Positions 26,181 to 37,540 of a DNA stretch of 64,000 bases are shown here, in pieces (the stretch's first letter is position 1; each line of letters opens with the position of its first letter). The position numbers and the translations under genes were made by a program. Source of the stretch: Prostheceraeus crozeri (lineage: Eukaryota > Platyhelminthes > Polycladida > Euryleptidae); assembly GCA_907163375.1 (NCBI GenBank), contig CAJQUW010015597.1:62001-126000 (forward strand), written 5' to 3'. The notes below the pieces were generated by a model. It saw nothing but the letters and a program-made list of their open reading frames with translations, did not search any database and had not been told where the DNA came from.

Positions 26181-26485
26181 AATGATGAAATGAGAGCCAA
26201 AGCTGCAATATTACATTTAGCTAAGTATTACATTCTTTTTCTTATTCACTCAATAAGCTGGCTGTCACAGCTAGCTTCAGGGGAGCAAAGGCTTAGAAAA
26301 TCTCAGTTCGTATGATTTTCAGAAATTCTAAAAAGTCTATGGCAGATTTGGCAATACATGGAAGGATCATAGCACTGCAAAGGCGGTTCCCACCGCATCC
26401 GCTAGCAACCATGATAGCTTAATTTCAAGATCATATCAGCTAGTCATGTATTCTCTAGCAAACTGCTAACAATCGTGGTCAGTCA
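26181..26485 (+). repeat. Dispersed repeat, copy A
   Basis: About 300 bases are repeated in inverted orientation at 61268-61577, with roughly four fifths of positions alike by eye. Shared landmarks in order are ATGAAATGAGAGCCAAAGC, TTCAGGGGAGCAAAGGCTTA, ATCATAGCACTGCAAAGGCG, GGTTCCCAC(C/G)GCATCCGC and TATTCTCTAGCAAAC. No reverse transcriptase, transposase or pol III box is seen inside, so it is a non-autonomous or fragmentary family member. Confidence 0.85.
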
Positions 26486-28980
26486 GAGACACATGACCAG
26501 CTATATTTTGAAACAGTCTCTAAGACTATCAGTTGCTATGACGATTTTTTTAACCACTTTTACCTGCATTATTTCAAGAAAGTAACTGGCACAACCATGC
26601 GCACGGTATTATGTTAATATGTATCATAGCCATGTCCAAGAAGACTTATGGTATACATATCTTGATGCAAAATAAGTCAGTTAAGATTTTTGATGAGATT
26701 CTTTAAACCTCGAGAGACCCCGATTGGTTGCTTAATTGTTATCCTCATCTTGGAGTGTGGAATATTCGTGAGACACTTGAAATTCAATATTCATCATCGA
26801 TGCAACTGACGCTATCTGCGTCTTTTCAATGCTGTTCGTTGTTCCTTTCTGCTCTAATCGCAACGAAGTAGAGAAGCTCAGCTTTTAAAACCATAGCATC
26901 TAATGAGGGTAATATTTATTTCATTTTAGCGTATCTGAAATCAATAAGACACATAGAGGTTTTCTCAGTTTAACTACCTTCGATGTTCTGTGTTACGTGA
27001 CTACTTCAAATAAAAATCTAGTTATGTCTATTGCGTTGAAAAACAGTAAAAGCAATTTAAATATTATTCATTTGCCATATGACAATCGAATTAGAAATGC
27101 TTACAATATAGCCCGGCCCAACAACATGCAGTTCCTTAATCGAAGATGATTAGCGACATTTGATAGACCCAAAACTTTCGGATTTTGGCATCGATGCCTT
27201 GCGAAGAATGTCTCAGGTGTTAAAACCTGCTACTTTTCAATGTCTCTGACAGTTACTGGACTTTATCCTATAGTGCCGTAAAATGCACTATTCTACTATT
27301 CTGATAGATTTTAATCCTAAAAATTCAAATGCTCGTGGCCGCAGCCTAAGAATCTAGAGACAACTGTGTGATTTGAAAGATCTACGCAGCTTTTGCTCCC
27401 AAAGAATTCTTGAAGATTACCTTAGGAAGTAATTGAAATACATCCCTGTGCAATTCTTCAAGAGATGACTGCTAAATTCATCTATGTAATATAATTTGTT
27501 GCCAATGTCGGTGCCCTTTATCACAAAGTGTGGTATTTGAACGAATAAATTTAAAGAAAGCATTTAATTAAAAGTTTGATAATTTAACAAACTAACATAT
27601 CAAACGTAGTTTATCCTAGCTTCATATAAATTATGGATATCGTCTCATCTCCATTCATGAAAAAAGACTTCAATACTTCGATGTAGTGATGGGGTATTAC
27701 ATCAATGCTTCGATGGGCTATTTCTTCTCTAATAACGTTTGGTGATTCCCGACCTTTTTATCTGTAACATTTTTGGTTGAACGATATCAAAGAATCAGAT
27801 GGTCGTCATAACTCAATGGTTTACAAAGAATTGCAAGATTAAGGCCCTCATTGCTTTTTGATTGCACTGAACCTCTACAAATGTATCTGACGAACTGTAT
27901 TTTATGCATTCAAGCTCTCGAAATGCATTCAACATTCAACTTATAAATGTCTTGCCATGTACTGGGGAAAAGCATGTTGTACAGTGTGCATGTCTCTGGA
28001 AAGATAGAGATTTTTGATTTGTGGATTAAATGAGACCACTGGAGTGACAGTCGATCGAAAAAATTGATGCATCCATCATTAAAAACTCGTAGTCAGGTTA
28101 CATCGAAACCATCTCCAGGAGGGCTGCTCAAAGTAATAAATCAAGACAGTAAACCACTCTTCGAGAAATATGAGATTTCACCAACCAAGTATTTAGCTTA
28201 ACAGTGTGGTTTGCAGTTTTGGTCACTGATTATATCAAATGTATTACTAGGAGCTAATACGAACACTACGCACCTTCTCATGCTTTAAAGTACTCGTAGT
28301 AATCGTAGTGTTTCTGCAACATTACTCAAAAATGTTCGCTGATATACACTACAATACATGAGTTCGTGTAGGTCTAATCTTTCATAATACTTGCGGTTTC
28401 AGTTGATGTGAATTTTTATTCATGTCACTTTATTGCCAGCGTATTACAATCGTAAGAAAAATCACATAAACAATGCAATATGTATATCACACATGCAATC
28501 GAATGATGGACTCACGATGTTCTTCATCCAATTATCCTTTATCGTACTGTTTCTCTGAACTTCTTTCTATAAAGTTAGATTATCATGATGTATTGTGCAA
28601 GCTCTGTCATGACAATAGATAAAATATTTGTGTTGTGTAGAGAGTATTTGTAGACTGTCTTTTTGCTAGTTTATTTCCTTGAACACCACAGAATGTATTT
28701 TGTGTGATCGCAGTTTCATAACATACTGATTTACAACTATCGATTTCGCTGAAATCGATAAGTAATAACAATATTAACATTTAAAGTAAAATAAAGAAGC
28801 ATTTCTCAGATGTCTGGTAAAGTTCACTTACAATCATGATATTAAACTTGTGATTTCGCCATGTGTACATTAATTATTCAGAAATATTCTTCTTCAATTA
28901 AATTTTCCTCTCATCAGCTGGTGGTTTTCCATCATGATTTTTCCGTATAGGTCTGGAAACATTGATCTTTTGTCTTGCAG
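26486..28980. other. Intron sequence upstream of the RRM2 exon
   Basis: AT-rich, with no element recognised. It ends in the pyrimidine-containing acceptor TTTTGTCTTGCAG (28968-28980) of the exon at 28981. The preceding exon, which should end in phase 1 (one base into a codon) and carry the RRM1-RRM2 linker, was not found. Confidence 0.5.
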
Positions 28981-29068
28981 AACATTTTCACATATTCGTC
29001 GGCGACTTGGCTCCAGAAATCGAAACTCAACATTTGCGGGAGGCTTTTTCAGTATTTGGTATCGTCAC
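28981..29068 (+). CDS. TIA-1/TIAR-like protein, exon with first half of RRM2
   Basis: This exon encodes the N-terminal half of the second RNA-recognition motif of a TIA-1/TIAR family protein, a nuclear and cytoplasmic factor that binds U-rich RNA to steer 5' splice-site choice, silence translation and build stress granules. The 88-nt exon completes a split codon and then reads HFHIFVGDLAPEIETQHLRE and AFSVFGIVT. IFVGDL is the RNP2 strand, and LREAF...FG is helix 1 with its following turn, both typical of TIA-1 RRM2. The acceptor TTGCAG is at 28975-28980 and the donor GTAAGT at 29069; the exon ends two bases into a Thr codon, which joins in frame to the exon at 37102. Other RRM proteins share the motif, but the HFHIFVGDL(A/S)PEIET wording is specific to this family. 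Confidence 0.92.
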
Positions 29069-29097
29069 GTAAGTTGTGTGTCAGTGTATCTATATCG

Positions 29098-29325
29098 CAA
29101 TACTAGGAGTACTGCGAAATAAGTACAGCAAGTTGCATATAAGTGCAGCTCAAAGTACTAAGTACTAAATTGAGTACTGAAGTACAAAATTACAATAAAA
29201 AACTTACATACTTAAATTGTGTGGTGGTGCATATTTCACAGTACTAAGAGTACTTATTAATAAACACATCAAAACTGTACTTTGAAACTTTACAGTAGTA
29301 AATGCAGTTTTTTATTAAGTACAGC
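29098..29325. repeat. AGTAC-rich patch just after the exon
   Basis: Nine AGTAC words (and further GTAC/AGTG variants) fall within about 230 bases starting 30 bases past the donor site, many as the self-complementary AGTACT. Such AGTAC-dense ends occur in some non-autonomous hAT-type elements, but I could not pair terminal repeats or find an 8-bp target duplication. No coding content. Confidence 0.5.
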
Positions 29326-30404
29326 AAAATAAACTTTCACTATTTTCGCAGTGCTTGCATTTAAATACTATGATTGACATTTGACCACGTTTCGCAACTG
29401 ATCATACAAATGCGCACTTGTTAAGTGCTGCTAAGTGCAAGCCTCCCTAAAAATTTAAGGCAACCAGAATTTTTGTATTTTTTGTAAAATCTAAAATTTG
29501 GTCTATTTTTTCAATATAAATCTAAAAATTCTAAACTTAGATTTATTGGAACCACTTTATCATTAATAGCCTTTTTCTGAAAACTTAAATACATTTAATA
29601 CGGAATGTATAAATATAATCAACAGAAAGAAGCTTTCAGACTAATTGGTTGCGATATGCAATGCAACTCCTACATTAAAATGTTTTTCGATTTTTCGAAT
29701 TCCTCAAACAATAAGCATGAAAATATAGATACTAAAGGAATGACAGATGTATATGGGGAGGTGACAATTCACGTTATATGTAATATTGGAAATGACGACT
29801 TGCACAAATATTTGCATGTAGTACTTTCAAAAAATAACCTTCCACAGCACAATTCCTGTTGCTAGAATACGTGCGTAATCATTCGAGTTCGAAAGCTTGA
29901 TAGAGTGCTTATGTTATGGCGAATTTTCGTTCTTAACATATCACACATGTTCGTAATACATTTGACATAATCAAGTAACTTAAACGACAAGCTATTCAAT
30001 TATGATTTCAGCAGGTAGATAGGCCTTTTATTTAGATCTATGTTCATCACAGCTTGTGCGTTAATTCCTCATACAACCACACATATAAACTTAGACGTAA
30101 TATGATATTTTTGATTGACTGAACAATTGACACTATTTATAGAGGTTTAAGAAATCTTAAGTTATGGTCCGCTCTCGCGATGTTGTGTTTTGAGCACACA
30201 TGCATTTGCTGCTCTATCTTTGACTCACAGTTTGGAAGTGACAAGTAATTTGAGTGCTCTGTAAGTGAAACTCATGTTAGTGTTTTTACATATCCTACTA
30301 CACATGTATTTTTATGTGAAAGAATATATTATTATATATTCTTATATATATAATTATCAAGAGCATATGAATATAGATATGACTACTACAAGTAGCACTC
30401 ACTA
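29326..30404. other. Intron sequence, nothing seen
   Basis: AT-rich. An 86-codon frame at 29605-29865 is not recognised and lacks splice context. Confidence 0.4.
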
Positions 30405-30495
30405 CAAGATATAATAATAATAATAATAAGCGTTTTATTGCCATAAATTGAAAATCGTGATTGTACATAGACAAATAAGCTGAAAAGTCATTGAA
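30405..30495 (-). mobile_element. 3' tail of a non-LTR retrotransposon
   Basis: On the minus strand the sequence runs through GGCAATAAAACGCTTATTA into a TTA/TAT trinucleotide array (about 30406-30428 as TAA/ATA on plus). A coding-like end (HDFQFMAIK) merging into a polyadenylation signal AATAAA and a short microsatellite tail is a common 3' signature of invertebrate LINEs and their SINEs. Only about 90 bases are recognisable, so the class is not assignable. Confidence 0.45.
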
Positions 30496-30663
30496 ATAAG
30501 TGAACTTCATGAAAGTATACACGGATGATGACTGATATATAACTGACTACTAAGTATTAATTTATATTCATACGCTCTTGACTTTAAGCAGCCGAATTAT
30601 TTACACGATTTTCCACTAGGGTAGTTGTTTAACTTTGGTTTCCTCCGTTTCCTGGATTCTTTG

Positions 30664-30722
30664 AACCACCAAGTTGGTGGTTTATTGGTGAAAGTGGACC
30701 GGGCTTTCGCACCCGCTCCGAC
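30664..30722. other. Two adjacent hairpins
   Basis: The 19-base AACCACCAAGTTGGTGGTT (30664-30682) is a perfect palindrome of nine base pairs around one G. About 16 bases further on, a second, GC-rich hairpin can form, with CGGG and CCCG arms around an 8-base loop within 30699-30722. The surrounding 170 bases (30610-30780) are clearly GC-richer than the flanks. It may be a transposon end, a structured RNA element in the intron, or chance. Confidence 0.4.
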
Positions 30723-30782
30723 CAATGAAACATTATGGGACCGGCGCTTTGATGCGTTCCGTCGAAATCAATGACGTGTTAT

Positions 30783-31220
30783 AATACTCGTAGTATATTT
30801 CAAAAGTTAGTAATCGTATTTATCAAGATCATTTTGTTTCTGTTAATAGGTTAATGTTAGGCTTCTGCTAACCATCTTAAACTGTGCACAAACAGCTAAG
30901 CAGCCACTGTACTGTATCTCAATGTCACTCACCCAATTATCGGATGGCACATTTTCTTCAAAATCAATGATTTTTTATCTAGCATTTAGAAAGTTGATCC
31001 GGTATCACATCGAACTCACACGTCCATGTTCTATGAAATCCTCATAGAGTATAGTCTATTCAATCAATCCAAATTTTGCTTATTAGATAAGGTCTTGTAA
31101 ATCAAATTATCTAATTTGTTAATGCTGAAAATGAGTCTGTTAAGTACTCAACTTCGTGAGAATGGGGCTTTTCGGTTAGTTTTCTACAAGGGTAATCAAA
31201 AATTCACATCGCCATTCATT
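30783..31220. other. AT-rich spacer
   Basis: No feature recognised between the hairpins and the 31-bp minisatellite. Confidence 0.4.
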
Positions 31221-31396
31221 GCAATTAATTGATTGCTGCTCTTAAGAAGTTACAATTAATTGATTGCTGCTCTTAAGTAGTTGCATTTAATTGATTGATG
31301 TGATAAAATAATTGAAATTATTTGATTGGTGTCATCGAATAAATGCAAATAATTGATTGGCGCATTCAATGATTGCTATTAATTGATCGATTGATT
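31221..31396 (+). repeat. 31-bp minisatellite, block 1 (about 6 units)
   Basis: The core word TTAATTGATTG and relatives recur with starts spaced 31, 31, 31, 31 and 30 bases. The first two units are almost identical over GCAATTAATTGATTGCTGCT and the following CTTAAG; later units diverge progressively. This is a true tandem array rather than random AT-rich sequence. Two further blocks of the same repeat lie at 31984-32065 and 32541-32620. Confidence 0.85.
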
Positions 31397-31983
31397 TGTA
31401 ATGGGGAAGGTATTTCATTGACTACTTTACTTGCAATGTCGTCACCACTCACATCGCACCCTCAATGATTTATTTAGATACTAAACTTGCTAAACACATT
31501 CAAAAGTCAAAACATTTATTTCCAACTTGGAAAACGTAATACAAACATGTGATGAGTGATAAAAGTATAAAATGGCTGTATACAATGAACGATAGATGGA
31601 GGATGAGACATACAAGTAAGTGAAATGATAATGCGGATCGGAAGAAAAGGCCGTGCGTAAATCATTGCGCAAATCATAGGTCATTCATATATTATTTACA
31701 AACTGGTAGCTTTCAAAAACTATTTGGTGCTTATCTATTTAGTCTACATTGCAATACTTTTCTGCTAACTTTTTAAACTGCACTTCATGTTCTGTTATCC
31801 AGGCATTCGTGATCACTATTGTTACGATGCATGAAATTGCAATGTAAGTGTAATTAAATTTATCAACATCTACATCCAATCAAGAATATAGTGGGCCTGT
31901 GTACCCTAATTCGTTTGTGAGATATCGAAGTAAAACATTCAAAATCAAGAGCTAGTCTATTCAAATTGTGATGATAAATAATT
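31397..31983. other. Segment separating minisatellite blocks 1 and 2
   Basis: About 590 bases without the 31-bp unit split the array. No terminal repeats were identified for it, and no gene is seen. The minus-strand frame at 31490-31684 is not recognised. Confidence 0.4.
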
Positions 31984-32065
31984 GTAGTTAATTGATTGAT
32001 ACCACCAATCAACTACGATTAATTTATTCCTATCATCGAATCATTCTTGTTAATTGATTGGCAAA
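31984..32065 (+). repeat. 31-bp minisatellite, block 2 (about 3 units)
   Basis: Cores start at 31988, 32019 and 32050, exactly 31 bases apart. The first two units also form a hairpin, because GTAGTTAATTGATTG (31984-31998) pairs with CAATCAACTAC just downstream. Confidence 0.75.
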
Positions 32066-32090
32066 ATTGAAATTATTCTCTTCGTATGCG

Positions 32091-32543
32091 CAAATTTGCA
32101 CAGAACATTCAATATTGCTTGACTCATAAATTTATTCTCTTGGTCTTAACCGGTCTCGCTGCCTCTCATAGAGATCTACGGCAGGGTTATGACATGCATT
32201 TGACAACTTCAATAGTGGATAATATGCAGATGTCAGTCGATCGCTGAAGAGCGGTTAAGCGAACTGAATGACGTCACAAGTGGGTGAAAATACACAGCAC
32301 AACATGACATGTTAATAAGGCTCATGCACAAGAAATAAATCAAAAAGACTATAAAGATTAAGTGCTTAAAATACATATGTACAGCAGTGCCAAAATAAAC
32401 TTACAAACTTGTGATTAGACAAGAGATAAATTAAAAATAAACTCTTTTTGCTGACAAAGGGAAGGACTACGAAAGTGAATAGTTAAGACCAAAAGAAAAT
32501 AAATTTATGAATCCAGCAATATTGAATGTTCTGTACAAATTGA
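32091..32543. repeat. Inverted-repeat element between minisatellite blocks
   Basis: Arms of about 55-60 bases at about 32091-32151 and 32484-32543 are near-perfect inverted copies of each other. Landmarks are CAGAACATTCAATATTGCTT on the left against AGCAATATTGAATGTTCTG in equivalent positions on the right, and TTGGTCTTAA against TTAAGACCAA. They enclose about 330 bases with a GC-richer left part and no coding capacity. Minisatellite blocks 2 and 3 lie immediately outside. This fits a foldback or MITE-like insertion into the array, or a Helitron-related composite element, but no target duplication was identified. Confidence 0.65.
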
Positions 32544-32620
32544 AATTAATTGATTGCTTCCTACTACAATAAAATTTGATTGATTGCTTAACTGAAATTA
32601 ATTCCAATTAACTATTGATA
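32541..32620 (+). repeat. 31-bp minisatellite, block 3 (2-3 units)
   Basis: TTAATTGATTGCTTCC, TTGATTGATTGCTTA and TTAACTATTGATA recur at about 30-32-base spacing, in the same orientation as blocks 1 and 2. They directly abut the right arm of the inverted-repeat element. Confidence 0.65.
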
Positions 32621-32639
32621 ACCTCTACTTCTTCTTAAA

Positions 32640-33070
32640 TCTTCTTTTCCCTCTCTTCTTCTCTTCTTTCATTTTACTTTCGATCTTCTCACGATTATCT
32701 ATTATTGTTCAATTGACGTTTACGACAGGAATCACGTTGGAGTTGATTGACTGACGTGTACCTTCTTGTCGTCATTATGACTGCGACATAGAAATCGAAT
32801 TATCATCTAGCTTGCCTGCAGCCATGAACGTCGAATCGATAGGAAATTGAAAATGAAGACAAAGTTGGAGGCTGGCGCGTGGACGCCGCGGCCACAAGGG
32901 GAGGGCGGAGCTCTGAAGTTCTGTCCTACAGTCCCCGAAATGACGTCCGGATGATGAGCGGCATTAGACAGTGATTAACAGTCCTCGACGGTCATTCCAA
33001 TCTCCTTCATTTCTTCCCTGACTGCTGTCTCTATCTTTAGATGATTTCTTCTCCTACCTCGTCCTCTTCA
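32640..33070. other. GC-richer island 4, unassigned
   Basis: A T/C-rich tract (about 32640-32700) is followed by GC- and CpG-rich sequence centred on GACGCCGCGGCCAC (about 32882-32895), then a second T/C-rich tract. No exon, transposon motif or terminal repeat is recognised. The layout is like that of islands 16436, 21660 and 25100. Confidence 0.35.
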
Positions 33071-36000
33071 TCTCATTCCCCTCAGATTGCGTTCCCCGCC
33101 TTGATACAGAAAGGACACTTCTACTACTCCGTGTACCACATTCTTCTCCTCATTTGTTCTCTCCACATTCCTGTAACTCTTCAGTTTCTCACCTCTTCAC
33201 CACGTAGCTGGTTCATTCCATCTAATTTAACGATAAGACACAATCATCCTCTCATTTTAGTGAATAGTACAACTTTAATCTTTCTGCTGGATAGTTCTCT
33301 TGCAGAAACATTGGACGGTCGAGTGTGGTAATTGGATAAGAGGATAGCAAACAGCTTTCAGAGACATAAGCAGGTAGCTCAGAAAGTGAGCGAAAACTCT
33401 CTCCCGAAATATTTATTCCCAACAATTTAATTTCATAATTAGATCATGCAATGTTATAGATGTTTCATTTTCAGACGCTTGTCTTCACTGATGAAATATA
33501 GCATTAAACAATTAAACAAAATTAACTATACAACAGCATCAAGGAGAGGTGTATGATTCGCAAGCTGATCATTTTATTGCTGGAAGTCATTTTCTGGAGG
33601 TTCTTTTACGGCCTGAAATGAATCACTGATTTTTTGTCACATTCTCTCGCTTCTGACATAATTCATCCACAATTTCTACGTTATGCAGCACACTCATTTC
33701 GCATTTTTGTATGCCTGCAGACTTGTAAATGGGCTAAAGTTTTTAGGCTAGTTATATACAACGTACCGCCAATTTCCCTTAACTTTCCAAATTTAGTCAT
33801 GAATTTTGTGAACTCTGTCTTTTGTATATTCTAATACAGAATGATCATCTTATTTCAGATTTGCTATTATATCATTTCATCACAATCTTGTTGTATTACT
33901 TCATCGTATTTTTCAGAACACGATGACGGCTGCTTTTGATTTGTGTGATCTGTATGTTTATATGTGTGTTTAGCCTACGTTGCATTAACCTCAGCACCAT
34001 GAAATTTGAAACATTTTTTCTTTGAAAAGCAAACTATGATTTGATAGGTCTCACATTCTCACAAACAAATGAAGATGAATTTTCAGTCTCAGTCCCTTTC
34101 TACTCAAAATAATCAGGCCCCGTCTGTTTACATGTCTGTGTGGTTAAGACCTACTACTAGCTCCAAGTTCGCCGCTTTAACTTGCGGCCAAAGTTCGTTG
34201 ATCATCATATTACACAGAGACAATATTTTCATATAGCGCTTAAAACAATATATCCTTATCATTTGTAATATAGCATGATAAACAAGGCATCAATAAGACT
34301 TTGCAACAATATGGTTTTACTTTTAAAACCGTACACGTGTATTTCGATGATAAATGAATATGCAATCTCGTTTTCTTCATGCCCATGTTATTAGATAAGC
34401 TGCACAACCGCAACCACAGAAGAGGAAGTTAATGACTTGTATATTAGTTTGTAAGAATTATCTATACTCGTATTTGTCACGAAATGATTATTACTTTCAA
34501 CTACTCTACGTGTTAATGAAATTGAAATTCTACCAAGTAGATTTCCTACATGTCACTATTAACTGTGTGAAGAGTTTCCAACGAAGCGAGTGTCATTGGA
34601 GAAAGTTAGACCATAAACTATCAGATATGTCGAGGAATTCATACGGCGACCTGCTATGCGTGCTGACAAGTCGTTATTCTAGCTGCAAGTATATGACCCT
34701 TGAGAGGAACCACAGCTGAGAATATTAACATATTCGCCAACACCGACAATATAAAAAGTATTGTCATTAAGTTGGACTTCAATCGTCAAATTTAAAAGAG
34801 TTATTTAGTATGTTGAGTCATGAAGTCATATTTCACGTAGAAACAGTCTAACAGAAAATAAAAGTTTAATTTTGGAAAATTTTGTTCTTAACTGTAGTGT
34901 CATGACTAATTAGATCTATCGGTCAATAGTATTTTATTCGGCAAATTATCTAGACTATTAACACCTCAGACTTCTCCATGCCATCCTCTTCTTAGCTCCA
35001 AACTTTCTCTGCAGCATTTTTATTTTCATCTTCATTTTTATTTGAGTTCAATTGACTACATAAAAGTGTCTCATTGTTACTTACATTTAAACTCCACAGT
35101 ATGCATGCAAAATAATTCATGATTCTTCCAATAGATGTCTTAATATTACTATCACAATATTATTCATGTCAAATTTATAATAGTTTTATATTTCAATGGT
35201 TTGCTGATTTGATGATGATGATCTAAAGTTCCATTTGAAATAATGAATCTGCCAATATTTCGTATAAAGTGAATCATTCCAAATGATGAATATGCTTAGC
35301 AGAATGCGTTACCTTGAATGTATGTTATTGTGAATCATAATGAAAAACAGTCACTGACCATGCTTCAGCAAATAGAAGTGATGTATTTTCAGTTGCAATT
35401 CAGTCTAAACGTTATTATTTTGTCAGAGATTTGGAATATCAATTCATCGATTTTCATGAGTCCCCTAAAAATTCAAATGAGCAATTTCAGGGAAGGAGAT
35501 GAATGCTCGGAGTTTTAACTTAACGATATTAGGGACATATTAATGAACTTACCGTTTCATGATTAACGGTACATAAAATTCATTACAATTTTAGATGTCA
35601 CCTAAAAATTGATTTCGTAGTTAAGATGTATTCAAAACCATTTTGTCCAACTTCTTTTAGATCCTCTTCTCAGGCTCATTATTGCATTCGTTCCATCAAT
35701 TTCTTACTTAATGTTTCATTACATCATGCGCTTTTGCATTAATGCATCTTCTTTAGAAATCAGTTGCTTCTTCCCCCGAGCACGCCCTGTAATAGACTTG
35801 GAAAAATGACCATGAAGTAGGGAACAAACATTTGCACTTACTCGTAACTGCTTCATATGTTCTTTGGGATAGGGACCTTTCATTTACAAAACAAATATCG
35901 TCCTAATCGGTATAACAGTATAATGCCATCATAGGTCTATTAAAATTCTTACACAAATGAACAAGAAATTGATTCATTTTTTGCATGTCGAGGTCGAACA

Positions 36001-37101
36001 TGAAATATTCGTCACTGGAGTTTTATTCAACTCGATCATATGTTTAAAATCAGTGCATTAATAATATGTCCAATTTTGAGCAATTTCGATCGATTTGGTG
36101 AATAAATTAATTTAAATTAGTTGTGTCCAAGAAGTCCCTTCATCCTTCTCGGAATAGCTTGATAGTAGAAACTTGGGATGTTGGGTTCACCAAAGAGGAA
36201 TTCGCAGGTGTATTTTGGCATCACCTCGTGTATATGACGCCGATATAATATCAAAAGAACAGATCTTCCAAGTGACTGTTTAATCATGGTTCACACTCCG
36301 CTTATTGTGGCACTGTTGGCCGCAGTCATATGAGCAATGATGTAATGAGCAACGGTATACATCTCCAACAGCTGAGGCAGAGCACCGTCTACTTCTCTGC
36401 CGATCCCATAAATGGCACGAAAAGCTCCAAAAAGCTCCTCAAGGATCGTCCCAGTAGTACAGGACTTTTACTTCGATGCGCTTTCCTTCGACTTCTTGGT
36501 TTTTTCTCCTTACCTGATGCACAGTAGAAGCCGAGATGCCAACGTCATGGCACAAGCCAAAACCATTGAGCTACTGAAATAAAAGATTCACCTGATCCCT
36601 ATTCGTTTTCAGGGCTGGAGAGATTGGGTTTTGGGATGGCATTCTCCTTTGAGATAGAAATGCAATCTTGCAAGTCACTTGGGTAGAAGGACAGCCTTGT
36701 GTAGAATTCATGATATCAAAGTGTCTACAAAAGTTGTTGAACAGATAATCGTACGTAACATAGTACATGTACTTCCCAGGACACAGATCAAAGCAGAAAC
36801 GACAAAAATGTGCGAACCGTTGATATGGTCAGACTTTGCTCAAATATTTTTAGGTAGCATTTTGATTAGAAAAGGAACCGATGCCATCGGTCATCAGAAT
36901 GCAATAAGTGGAATGTAATTTAATGAAGAAAAGTTCCATGAAATTCAAAATCTAAAAGTCTGTCCTCACATTAGACAATAAAAATTTTGAGCACTTTTGA
37001 AAACATAGCCAACATAGTTCCCATTCTACAGTATTTATACGTGTATATATACGCCTTGCTTATCATGTAGCTCTCTTCATATAATTTCACCTTCTTTACA
37101 G
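33071..37101. other. Intron sequence before the second RRM2 exon
   Basis: Mostly AT-rich with no recognised element. The part from about 36120 to 36830 is GC-richer and on the minus strand holds short pieces suggestive of a helix-turn-helix (GISASTVHQVRRK near 36480-36540), so an old transposon is possible but unproven. The stretch ends in the acceptor CTTCTTTACAG (37091-37101). Confidence 0.4.
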
Positions 37102-37280
37102 AGAATGTAAAATTATCAAAGACATGCATACTCAGAAACCAAAAGGCTATGGCTTTGTCGCATACGCCACAAAAGAAGAGGCAGAGGAGGCAATGCAGAA
37201 AATGAATGGTCAGATGCTAGGCTCCCGAACCATCAGAACGAATTGGGCCGTGAGGCGGCCGCCCCAACCACCCGGTAAAG
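37102..37280 (+). CDS. TIA-1/TIAR-like protein, exon with second half of RRM2
   Basis: This 179-nt exon completes the Thr codon begun at 29067 and reads ECKIIKDMHTQKPKGYGFVA, then YATKEEAEEAMQKMNGQMLG, then SRTIRTNWAVRRPPQPPGK. KGYGFVAY is the RNP1 strand with its RNA-stacking aromatics; EEAEEAMQKMNG is helix 2; TNWAVRRPP matches the TNWATRKP end of TIA-1 RRM2. The donor is GTGAGT at 37281, and the exon ends one base into a Gly/Asp codon that the exon at 59936 completes as Asp. The wording is more diverged from insect and vertebrate proteins than is usual (NWAVRR rather than NWATRK, NGQMLGSR rather than NGQWLGSR), suggesting a fast-evolving lineage. The intron that follows is 22,655 bases. 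Confidence 0.95.
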
Positions 37281-37364
37281 GTGAGTGGAAAAGCAAGCCA
37301 CTTAAATGCCATGACGTCTTTTATTTACTTGCATGAGGCACAAATTCTGAATTTTCAAAGCTAT

Positions 37365-37540
37365 TGTGGTCTCTTTCTCTCTCTCTCCTACTCTTCCCTA
37401 TGCGTTTATGTTTTCCCCAATGTGTCACTGCTCGCTAGCGGACAAAAACATCTCGCCAGCGAGACGGACACACACACTCACGTACCTACGGAAATATACA
37501 GACGTCTTAACTCAACTCGCGTATTTTGGTATTCTCTACA
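37365..37540 (+). repeat. 5' LTR of the CsRn1-like element
   Basis: 176 bases from TGTGGTCTC to CTCTACA, beginning TG and ending CA as LTRs do. It is nearly identical to 39935-40112 and holds a CT-dinucleotide tract near its start. Confidence 0.9.

Noticed and set aside
31221-32620. CRISPR-like array (regularly spaced 31-bp units)
   Set aside because: Units are contiguous and degenerate with no unique spacers, and the DNA is animal; it is a minisatellite.
36300-36600. Tc1/mariner transposase remnant on the minus strand
   Set aside because: Only a short helix-turn-helix-like phrase is seen; no DDE/DDD motif, terminal repeats or TA-flanked ends could be found.
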